Origin: Planococcus glaciei
GTDB taxonomy: Bacteria; Bacillota; Bacilli; Bacillales_A; Planococcaceae
Length of the DNA stretch: 64,000 bases
Direction: 5' to 3'
Assembly: GCF_900099655.1 (NCBI RefSeq)
Contig: NZ_FNDC01000002.1
Location: forward strand, 1-64,000
Shown here piece by piece: positions 57,511-64,000 of this stretch. The translations under genes and the position numbers were made by a program. Position 1 is the stretch's first letter. Every line of letters starts with the position of its first letter. The notes below the pieces were generated by a model. The model had not been told where the DNA came from. It searched no databases and was given only the letters and a program-made list of their open reading frames with translations.

Positions 57511-58686
57511 ATGCATTTACGTTTAACGGAAGAACAGGAAATGGTCCGAAAAACAATCCGGAGATTTGTCGAGAAAGAATTGATTCCATTGGAAAACGAT
57601 GTGCTGAAAAATGAGCGGGAAGGTAAGCCTGGCATTTCAAAAGAAAAACTGAAGGAATTGCAGCGAAAAGCGAAAGAATTCGGTTTTTGGGGCATCAATA
57701 CACCGGAAGAATACGGCGGAGCGGATATGGGACAGATGATGATGGCGCTGGTCCTGATGGAAGTATCGAAAACCTTCGTGCCGTTCACGTTCGGCGGTTC
57801 AGCTGACAATATTCTCTACTATGGCAACGAAGAACAAAAGCAGAAATACTTGATTCCGACCATTAACGGAGATAAGAAATCGTGTTTTGCGATGACGGAG
57901 CCGGATGCGGGATCGGATACGCAGAACCTGAAAATGACGGCCGTCAAGGAAGGCAATGAATGGGTGCTGAACGGCGAGAAAACCTTTATTACCGGCGGGA
58001 ACGAAGCGGATTTTGTAATGGTCATTGCGATTACAGACAAAGAACTGCATTCAAAAACCGGCCGCGAAGGCGTGACGTGCTTTATCGTCGACCGCGACAT
58101 GGGCTGGAAATCCGAATACATCGATACGATGGGTGAATGGGGGCCAGCCGGGCTGGTGTTTGATAATGTTCGTGTTCCGGAAGAGAACATTCTCGGCGAA
58201 GTCAACGGCGGCTATAACCTGGGGCTTGAGTGGATCGGCTTTGCTCGATGGGTGGTAGGAGCGCGCGCTGTCGGCATGAGTGAACGGCTCCTGCAAATGG
58301 CGATTGACTACTCGAAAGAACGCAAGACCTTCGGCAAACCGATTGCTGAGCGCCAAGCCATCCAATGGCCGATTGCCGATTCCGCGGTGGAAATCGAAGC
58401 AGCGAAATGGCTGGTGCTGAATGCGGCATTTACACTCGACCAAGGAGAAGACAACCGCCATTTGGCATCGATGGCAAAATTGTACGGCGCCAATATGGGC
58501 AACCGCGTTGTTGACCGTGTCTTACAGATCCACGGCGGCATGGGCTACACAAGGGAATTGCCGATCGAACGCTGGTACCGTGAAGCCCGTCTTTGGAGAA
58601 TTTACGACGGCACGGATGAAATTCAGCGCATGATCATTTCACGCAACTTGTTAAAAGGGCATGTGAAGGTAGGCCAATTCATTTAA
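57511..58686 (+). CDS. Acyl-CoA dehydrogenase
   Basis: A 391-residue FAD acyl-CoA dehydrogenase. CFAMTEPDAGSDTQNLKMTA is the first signature, GEKTFITGGNEADFVMV follows, and RKTFGKPIAERQAIQWPIADSAVEIEAAKW and LQIHGGMGYTRELPIERWYREARLWRIYDGTDEIQRMII (second signature, catalytic base region) complete the fold. It introduces the alpha-beta double bond. The ATG at 57511 is 6 nt after GGAGAG; the one at 57505 is too close. Confidence 0.9.
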   Translation: MHLRLTEEQEMVRKTIRRFVEKELIPLENDVLKNEREGKPGISKEKLKELQRKAKEFGFWGINTPEEYGGADMGQMMMALVLMEVSKTFVPFTFGGSADNILYYGNEEQKQKYLIPTINGDKKSCFAMTEPDAGSDTQNLKMTAVKEGNEWVLNGEKTFITGGNEADFVMVIAITDKELHSKTGREGVTCFIVDRDMGWKSEYIDTMGEWGPAGLVFDNVRVPEENILGEVNGGYNLGLEWIGFARWVVGARAVGMSERLLQMAIDYSKERKTFGKPIAERQAIQWPIADSAVEIEAAKWLVLNAAFTLDQGEDNRHLASMAKLYGANMGNRVVDRVLQIHGGMGYTRELPIERWYREARLWRIYDGTDEIQRMIISRNLLKGHVKVGQFI

Positions 58687-58714
58687 AACCACGGACTGAA
58701 AGGAAGTTATGGAG

Positions 58715-59479
58715 ATGAAAAACACATTTGAAGGAAGAACGGCATTTGTAACCGGAGGCAGCCGGGGAATCGGCAAAGAGATTGCGGAGCGCTTCGCAAG
58801 TGAAGGTGCAAACGTCGCCATCATTGACGTCAATGAAGAAGCGCTGAATGAAACGGCCGCGGAATTTTCCGGGAAAGGCTATTCCGTCTATACGAAAAAT
58901 GCCAGTGTGACCGATAAAGAACAAATCGAAGAAGCGATGAAAGAGGTTGTTGAGCAATTCGGTTCGGTGGACATCCTGGTCAATAACGCCGGCGTGATCC
59001 GGGACAATATGCTGTTTAAAATGACCGATGAAGATTGGCTGACGGTGATGGATGTCCATTTAAAAGGGGCATTTTATGCCACACGCGCCGCTCAGGCGTA
59101 TATGACCCAAAACAAATATGGCCGCATCATCAACATTTCGTCCACCTCTGCGCTGGGGAACCGGGGCCAGGCGAATTACGCCACTGCCAAGTCCGGCCTC
59201 CAAGGGTTTACGAAGACATTGGCGATTGAGCTGGGCAAGTTTGGCATTACTGCAAACTCCGTGGCGCCAGGGTTTATTGAAACGGATATGACGAAAGCGA
59301 CAGCTGAACGGATTGGCATTCCGTTTAATGATTTGATCCAGGCAAGCGTCTCGAACATTCCGGTCAATCGGAGCGGAAAGCCGGAAGACATTGCCAATGC
59401 AGTGGCATTTTTCGCTGATGAACGCTCATCGTTTGTCAGCGGGCAAGTGCTGTATGTGGCAGGCGGTCCGAAAAACTGA
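58715..59479 (+). CDS. FabG-like SDR oxidoreductase
   Basis: A 254-residue 3-ketoacyl reductase/hydroxyacyl dehydrogenase-type SDR. TGGSRGIGKEIAERF is the cofactor loop, NNAGVIRDNMLFKMTDEDW follows as in FabG, the active site is INISSTSALGNRGQANYATAKSG (Ser, Tyr-x3-Lys), and APGFIETDMT follows. In this catabolic setting it probably oxidises the hydroxyacyl-CoA made by the MaoC-type hydratase. The ATG at 58715 is 8 nt after AAAGGAAG. The next ORF overlaps its stop. Confidence 0.85.
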   Translation: MKNTFEGRTAFVTGGSRGIGKEIAERFASEGANVAIIDVNEEALNETAAEFSGKGYSVYTKNASVTDKEQIEEAMKEVVEQFGSVDILVNNAGVIRDNMLFKMTDEDWLTVMDVHLKGAFYATRAAQAYMTQNKYGRIINISSTSALGNRGQANYATAKSGLQGFTKTLAIELGKFGITANSVAPGFIETDMTKATAERIGIPFNDLIQASVSNIPVNRSGKPEDIANAVAFFADERSSFVSGQVLYVAGGPKN

Positions 59480-59496
59480 TGAAAGGGGCAGAAACC

Positions 59497-59946
59497 ATGT
59501 TGAAAGAAAGCATTGGCAAGCGTTCAGAGAAAGTGAAAAATACGATTGAACGAGGCGCAGTCCGGAAATTTGCAGAAGCAATCGGCGATCCGTCGCCGCT
59601 GTTTCTGGATGAACAGGCCGGAAAAGAGTCGAAATACGGCAGAAATATTGCACCGGCGACATTTCCGGTGACATTCGATGCCGGCAGCATCCCCGATTTG
59701 AAACTGCCTTCGCAAGGATTGATCCACGGCGAGCAAATTTACCATTACAACCGGCCGCTATTTGTAGGCGAAGATATTTATTGCTGGATGGAAGTCAAAG
59801 ACTATTACGAGAAAAGCGGCAATTTCGGCGATATGGGCTTTTTGGTCATCACAAAATACGGAGAAGATGCAGAAGGTGCTTTGCTGTTTACAGAAGAACG
59901 CATCGTCATCATCAACGAAGCGGCGAGAAAGGGGATGCCGGTATGA
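59497..59946 (+). CDS. MaoC N-terminal-like (FAS1-type dehydratase) subunit
   Basis: A 149-residue hotdog protein with the FAS1-like dehydratase pattern: RGAVRKFAEAIGDPSPLFLDEQAGKES, IAPATFPVTFDAGSIPDL and LIHGEQIYHYNRPLFVGEDI. It lacks the full Asp-His hydratase motif found in its neighbour. Such proteins commonly form two-subunit hydratases with a MaoC partner, as in steroid side-chain degradation complexes. The ATG at 59497 follows AAAGGGG; its stop overlaps the partner's start (ATGA). Confidence 0.8.
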   Translation: MLKESIGKRSEKVKNTIERGAVRKFAEAIGDPSPLFLDEQAGKESKYGRNIAPATFPVTFDAGSIPDLKLPSQGLIHGEQIYHYNRPLFVGEDIYCWMEVKDYYEKSGNFGDMGFLVITKYGEDAEGALLFTEERIVIINEAARKGMPV

Positions 59947-60341
59947 AGCAGCTGAAAGATCTTCAATTGGGAGAATCCCTCTCAGAGATGGAACTGGCGC
60001 CGGTTGAGCGCCTGGATTTGATCAAATATGCAGGTGCTTCCGGCGATTTTAATCCGATTCATACGATTGATGCGGAAGCTGAAAAAGCAGGGCTTCCAGG
60101 AATCATCGCCCACGGCATGTGGACGATGGGCAATCTGGCCAAGCTGTTTACGCCTTACTTAAGTGAAGGATTTATCCAGGACTATTCGATCCGCTTTAGA
60201 GGCATGGTATTTATTGGCGACGTCATTACATTAAAAGCGGCCGTTTCGGAAAAGCAGCAGGAATACACGAAGTTCACAGTACAAGCCGTCAATCAGCAAG
60301 GCAAGGATGTACTAAAAGGCGATGTCGTTTTTTCGTTTTGA
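59943..60341 (+). CDS. MaoC-type (R)-specific enoyl-CoA hydratase subunit
   Basis: A 132-residue hotdog hydratase. KYAGASGDFNPIHTIDAEAEKAGLPGIIAHGMWTMG has the hydratase-2 motif: Asp in GDFNPIH, then His. YSIRFRGMVFIGDVITLKAAV is typical of MaoC. With the preceding subunit it would add water to the enoyl-CoA, probably giving the R-hydroxy product, in place of a crotonase. Start and stop are tightly packed with neighbours. Confidence 0.85.
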   Translation: MKQLKDLQLGESLSEMELAPVERLDLIKYAGASGDFNPIHTIDAEAEKAGLPGIIAHGMWTMGNLAKLFTPYLSEGFIQDYSIRFRGMVFIGDVITLKAAVSEKQQEYTKFTVQAVNQQGKDVLKGDVVFSF

Positions 60342-60374
60342 ATGAGAAAGAGTGAAAAAGAGGAGGAGAATGGA

Positions 60375-61553
60375 TTGGCGAATAATCGGGACGCAGTTAT
60401 TGTATCAGCAGTTCGTACGGCGATTGGCAGGCAAGGAGGGGCGCTTGCTTCGGTTCCTGCGCATGTCTTTGGTGCAGAAGCGGTCAAAGAGGCTTTGAAG
60501 CGCGCTGGCATCAGTTCGGAAGAAGTGGATGACGTCATTATGGGCAATGTTTTGAGCGGCGGCGGAAATATTGCGCGGCTCACGGCGCTTCAGACAGGGA
60601 TGGGCGACCATTTAGCCGGTCTGACGGTTGACCGCCAATGCGGCTCGGGCATCAATGCGGTAAATCTGGCGGCACAAGCCATTTGGTCCGGGGACGGCGA
60701 TGTGTACATAGCTGGCGGAGTGGAAAGCATGAGCCAAGCGCCTTATTTGATGGCGCGTCCAGAAAAACCGTTCAGCCCGGCTCCGCCGAAATTCCGGAAA
60801 TCCCAATTGTCGCCAAAAGAAATCGGCGACCCGCCTATGGGCATTACAGCAGAAAATCTGGTGGAAAAATACGGCATCAGCCGCGAGGAACAGGATGACT
60901 TTGCACTTCAAAGCCAGCTGCGGACAGCGCGCGCTATGGAAGAAGGACGTTTTGACGAACAGATTGTGCCGATCACCATTCCGGTGCGCAAAGGGGAACC
61001 GGTGGTTTTTGATAAAGACGAACATCCGCGTCCGCAGACAACGAAAGAAGCACTGGCAAAACTGCCGCCGGCATTTCTGGAAGGCGGCACGGTGACAGCA
61101 GGCAGCAGCTCCGGATTGAACGATGCGGCATCCGCAACGGTGCTGATGTCGAGGGAAAAGGCAGAAGAATTGGGGCTTGCTCCTTTGGCTGTTATCCGCG
61201 CCCATGCTGTGGCCGGAGTGGACCCGAATATCATGGGCATCGGCCCGGTGCCGGCAACAAGAAAAGTTCTCGAAAAAGCAGGACTTTCTTTAGAGGACAT
61301 GGACATTATCGAAATCAACGAAGCCTTTGCCGCACAAGTTCTGGCTTGCGACAAAGAATTGAAAATGGACCTCGAAAAAGTCAATGTCAACGGCGGGGCC
61401 ATTGCGTTGGGGCATCCGCTCGGAGCGACAGGAGCAATTCTGCTGACAAAAGCGGTCTACGAATTGGAACGTTCAGAAGGCAAATACGCACTGATCACTG
61501 CCTGTATCGGCGGAGGACAGGGAATTGCAACAATCATCGAACGGGAAGGATGA
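60375..61553 (+). CDS. Thiolase (acetyl-CoA acyltransferase)
   Basis: A 392-residue thiolase. [19 protein letters not shown] has the nucleophilic Cys, [18 protein letters not shown] the catalytic His, and [16 protein letters not shown] the second Cys. [13 protein letters not shown] is typical. It cleaves 3-ketoacyl-CoA with CoA. The start is a TTG at 60375, 6 nt after GAGGAGGAG; the out-of-frame ATG just before it and the ATG at 60342 do not fit. Its stop overlaps or adjoins the thioesterase start. Confidence 0.88.
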   Translation: MANNRDAVIVSAVRTAIGRQGGALASVPAHVFGAEAVKEALKRAGISSEEVDDVIMGNVLSGGGNIARLTALQTGMGDHLAGLTVDRQCGSGINAVNLAAQAIWSGDGDVYIAGGVESMSQAPYLMARPEKPFSPAPPKFRKSQLSPKEIGDPPMGITAENLVEKYGISREEQDDFALQSQLRTARAMEEGRFDEQIVPITIPVRKGEPVVFDKDEHPRPQTTKEALAKLPPAFLEGGTVTAGSSSGLNDAASATVLMSREKAEELGLAPLAVIRAHAVAGVDPNIMGIGPVPATRKVLEKAGLSLEDMDIIEINEAFAAQVLACDKELKMDLEKVNVNGGAIALGHPLGATGAILLTKAVYELERSEGKYALITACIGGGQGIATIIEREG

Positions 61554-61558
61554 GCCAG

Positions 61559-61975
61559 ATGAAGGAAAAACCCGAGATCAACGTTTACGTCAGATTTTGC
61601 GAAACCGATGCCGGAGGGCATGTCAGCAATACCAGTTATTTTTTCTATATGGAAGAAGCGCGGTCAAAATTTTTCCGGGAAATCGGCTATACCGGCACCC
61701 AAAAGCGGGGAAATATCGATTTTATCATCGCTTCGACGGCCTGTGATTTTTTGGCCCAGGCTTATGCCGGCCAAACGCTTCTTGTTAAAACGACAGTGGA
61801 GCAGATCGGCTCGAAAAGCTTCAAGCTGGTGCATGAATTGACGGAATCGGAAACCGGGGCGCGCATCGCATCCGGAAGGGCGGTTATTGTCTGCTTCGAT
61901 TATGCACAGCAGCAGACGGAGCGCATACCTGCTGAGTTGCGGGAGGCATTGGAAGAATTCCTGGTCCCTGCATGA
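61559..61975 (+). CDS. 4HBT-type acyl-CoA thioesterase
   Basis: A 138-residue hotdog thioesterase of the 4-hydroxybenzoyl-CoA group. VYVRFCETDAGGHVSNTSYFFYMEEARSKFFREIG has the Asp of the active site and the long central helix. It could release CoA from dead-end intermediates. The ATG at 61559 is 9 nt after GGAAGG; an ATG at 61550 overlapping the thiolase stop (ATGA) is the alternative and adds three residues. Confidence 0.8.
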   Translation: MKEKPEINVYVRFCETDAGGHVSNTSYFFYMEEARSKFFREIGYTGTQKRGNIDFIIASTACDFLAQAYAGQTLLVKTTVEQIGSKSFKLVHELTESETGARIASGRAVIVCFDYAQQQTERIPAELREALEEFLVPA

Positions 61976-62015
61976 AGGTTTAATGGAATAAAAGCTTAGG
62001 AAAAGGAGGGATCTT

Positions 62016-62879
62016 ATGGAGTTGTTTTTGCAGCAGGTGTTCAACGGATTGACTCTTGGAAGCGTTTACACGCTGGTAGCGATAGGCCTGACCTTGGTTT
62101 TTGGAATCCTGCACATCCCAAACTTCGCACACGGCGCCCTGTATTTGATCGGGGGCTATGTCACGCTCGTTGTCATGCAAAGCACCGGTGTCCATTATTT
62201 TATTGCCATACTGGCATCCATTCTGGTAGTGGCTGCCCTCGGCGTTTTAATGGAGCGCCTGGTGTTCAATCCGCTCCGCAATTCGCCGCCTATCCATGAC
62301 AAAATAGCGGCAATCGGATTGGTGCTGTTTTTTGAAGCGCTGGTCCAGCTCATTTGGGGCACCGAATACCAACGGATGATCACGCCTTTTGACAATAATA
62401 TTTCCATAGCCGGCGTTTCGATGACCAGCCAGCGCATTCTGGTTATTGTGGTTGCCGTAGTCACCGTATTTTTGCTGACGCTGTTTCTGAAGAAAACGAT
62501 GATCGGCGCCTCCATTATGGCGATGGCGCAAAACCGGGAAGGTGCATTCCTTGTCGGCATCAATGCCAATGCGGTGGCCATGATGACGTTTGCTATATCC
62601 GGTGCACTTGCAGCACTTGCAGCTTCTCTGGCTTCTCCGATCAACCTGGTATTCCCGGCGATGGGCCATCTCGTCATTCTGAAAGCTTTCGTGGTCGTGA
62701 TTATCGGCGGCATGGGCAGCATACCCGGCGCCATTGTGGCGGGGCTTCTCCTCGGCATGACCGAAAGCATGGGAGCTACCTACATTTCCAACGATTACAA
62801 AGACATGATCGCTTTTCTGCTGCTGATTGTCATCATGACGGTCCGGCCAAAAGGGCTGTTTGCGAAAGGGGTGTATTAA
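62016..62879 (+). CDS. Branched-chain amino acid-type ABC permease, LivH
   Basis: A 287-residue LivH-family permease with about eight helices. FNGLTLGSVYTLVAIGLTLVFGILHIPNFAHGALYLIGGYV and the later MAMAQNREGAFLVGINANAVAMMTFAISGALAALAA are family signatures. LivHMGF systems import branched amino acids but also many organic acids and amides; here the neighbours favour an aliphatic or aromatic acid. AAAAGGAGG precedes the ATG. Confidence 0.88.
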   Translation: MELFLQQVFNGLTLGSVYTLVAIGLTLVFGILHIPNFAHGALYLIGGYVTLVVMQSTGVHYFIAILASILVVAALGVLMERLVFNPLRNSPPIHDKIAAIGLVLFFEALVQLIWGTEYQRMITPFDNNISIAGVSMTSQRILVIVVAVVTVFLLTLFLKKTMIGASIMAMAQNREGAFLVGINANAVAMMTFAISGALAALAASLASPINLVFPAMGHLVILKAFVVVIIGGMGSIPGAIVAGLLLGMTESMGATYISNDYKDMIAFLLLIVIMTVRPKGLFAKGVY

Positions 62880-63890
62880 ATGGGAAAGATTTTAAATCAG
62901 CGAACTGTTATTGCCGTCCTGGTGATTTTTGCTTTAGTCTTCCCATTGATCTACGCCGATAACCGTTACGTTCTGCACGTCATGACCATCGGATTCATTT
63001 TTGCAATCAGCGTATACGGCATGAACCTGATTGCCGGATTTACAGGCCAATTGTCGCTTGCGCATGCCGGTTTTTTTGCCATCGGCGCGTATACGCTCGG
63101 CATCCTGACCACCCGCAACGAAATGAATTTCTGGCTCGCATTGTTGCTTGCGGTGCTGCTGACCAGTGCGGCCGGATTGGTGCTCGGGCTTATTGCCTTG
63201 CGGACTAAAGAGCATTTCTTCGCTATCTACACCTTGATTGTCGGCTATTTGATTTATTTGCTGATTGATAAATGGGATGGCCTGACTGGCGGCGTCAGGG
63301 GATTGATCGGCATCCCGATTCCTGACCCGATCGGCCCGTTGACATTTGAATCGGCGACTTCGATGTATTACCTCGTGTTGGCATTTTTGCTGCTGTCGAT
63401 TTTCATTTCGGTGCGGATCGTCCGCTCACTTACCGGCCGGACATATATTGCCATCCGCAACAGTGAGGAACTGGCCCAGACGCTCGGCATCAATACCCGC
63501 ATCAACAAGCTGGTATCGTTCGTCATTTCGGTTGCTTATGCCGGCCTGGCTGGGGCGCTTTATGCTTCGTTGACCCGTTTTATCGGTCCCGATGTGGCCA
63601 GCACCAATATGGTTTTCAACTTTTTGATGTACTTGATAGTTGGGGGAATCGGTACGCTGTCCGGTCCGCTCGTAGGAACGATGCTGTTTATCTGGCTTGA
63701 GCAGTTTCTCCGGAGCTACCAGGAATACCACTTGCTGATTTTCGGGCCGATCCTGGTGCTGATGGTTATTTTCTTCCCAACCGGAATTGTTGGCGGTTTT
63801 TACAAGATCAAAGCCAAGCTGCAGCATAAGAAATTGCCGAAAGAAAGCAAATATTTTAATCCGGTTCCAGAGAAATCCACTGAAAAATAA
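62880..63890 (+). CDS. Branched-chain amino acid-type ABC permease, LivM
   Basis: A 336-residue LivM-family permease. IGFIFAISVYGMNLIAGFTGQLSLAHAGFFAIGAYTLGIL is the N-terminal signature, and RSLTGRTYIAIRNSEELAQTLGINTRINKLVSFVISVAYAGLAGALYA the ATPase-contact loop region. It pairs with LivH; its ATG is the base immediately after the livH stop. A charged C-terminus faces the cytosol. Confidence 0.88.
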   Translation: MGKILNQRTVIAVLVIFALVFPLIYADNRYVLHVMTIGFIFAISVYGMNLIAGFTGQLSLAHAGFFAIGAYTLGILTTRNEMNFWLALLLAVLLTSAAGLVLGLIALRTKEHFFAIYTLIVGYLIYLLIDKWDGLTGGVRGLIGIPIPDPIGPLTFESATSMYYLVLAFLLLSIFISVRIVRSLTGRTYIAIRNSEELAQTLGINTRINKLVSFVISVAYAGLAGALYASLTRFIGPDVASTNMVFNFLMYLIVGGIGTLSGPLVGTMLFIWLEQFLRSYQEYHLLIFGPILVLMVIFFPTGIVGGFYKIKAKLQHKKLPKESKYFNPVPEKSTEK

Positions 63891-63905
63891 GAGGGGGAAT
63901 TTCAG

Positions 63906-64000
63906 GTGGCATTTATTGAAGTGAAAGGAATCACCAAAAAGTTCGGTGGATTGACGGCAGTGGACAATGTGGATTTTGAAATTGAACAAGGCAAAATTAC
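63906..64000 (+). CDS. LivG-type ABC ATPase, N-terminal fragment (cut by window edge)
   Basis: The first 31 codons and two bases of the next are visible: MAFIEVKGITKKFGGLTAVD then NVDFEIEQGKI, the start of a LivG-type ATPase before Walker A. The start is a GTG at 63906, 8 nt after GAGGGGG. It continues the operon beyond the window. Confidence 0.8.
   Translation, partial: MAFIEVKGITKKFGGLTAVDNVDFEIEQGKI

Noticed and set aside
1..64000. tRNA, rRNA, replication origin or prophage
   Set aside because: None recognised on either strand; the only mobile signals are the group II intron end and the short repeats.

Overview
The window looks like the chromosome of a Gram-positive, low-to-mid GC Bacillota of the order Bacillales. 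A Planococcus-type member of the Planococcaceae is the best guess. The support is a Trp T-box, a type I preQ1 riboswitch, extended -10 promoters, GGAGG ribosome sites, sugar ABC operons without their own ATPase, a type II pantothenate kinase, a HemY-type porphyrinogen oxidase, Fur/PerR-like boxes and a CcpA-like cre site. The genus is inferred; there is no rRNA or tRNA here to settle it.

Layout. 1-330: 3' end of a group II intron (maturase C-terminus, domains V/VI). 463-2301: tandem paralogous endonuclease/exonuclease/phosphatase-fold genes. 2418-3757 (minus): queF and a queuosine-precursor transporter behind a preQ1 riboswitch. 3958-13042: mostly single housekeeping or hypothetical genes (phosphotransferase, DksA/TraR protein, DCC oxidoreductase, GAF-STAS regulator, phosphoesterase, thioesterase, SleB-like hydrolase), interrupted at 6479-6815 by three copies of a foldable intergenic repeat. 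13091-16065 (minus): sugar ABC transporter. 16175-18616: Trp T-box leader, a fourth repeat copy, then trpE-trpG. 18660-25775: DDAH-type hydrolase, GNAT, GIY-YIG, YhfK-like reductase, SurA-like lipoprotein, DMT exporter, hisC, thioredoxin-reductase-like enzyme. 25916-26819: small unknown genes.

26903-31637 reads as an iron/flavin locus. A ribA-ribD-HAD operon diverges from ferritin and a FetAB-type exporter across an AT-rich region with Fur-like and PerR-like boxes. 31667-37522 carries a saccharopine-dehydrogenase-like protein, intracellular subtilisin, a dicarboxylate symporter and a DUF485/acetate symporter pair. 37588-43369 (minus) is an AbgT-type transporter with two amidohydrolases and a GAF/PucR-type regulator. 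43840-48573 has coaW, a nitroreductase, hemY and katA. Between hemY and katA, framed by two terminators, is a nine-unit DNA array whose units step almost exactly 21 bp.

49008-52310 is an acyl-CoA ligase / nitronate-monooxygenase-like / crotonase operon. From 55114 to the window edge runs a long acyl-CoA catabolic operon: SDR, ligase, acyl-CoA dehydrogenase, SDR, split MaoC-type hydratase, thiolase, thioesterase, and LivH-LivM-LivG transport genes. A promoter, a cre site, a terminator-like hairpin and two back-to-back 18-bp TetR-type palindromes precede it. The most unusual items are the 21-bp phased array, the iron-boxed ribA/ribD operon, the doubly hairpinned preQ1 leader, the repeat lying between the Trp attenuator and trpE, and the MaoC/Liv catabolic operon with its operator pair.
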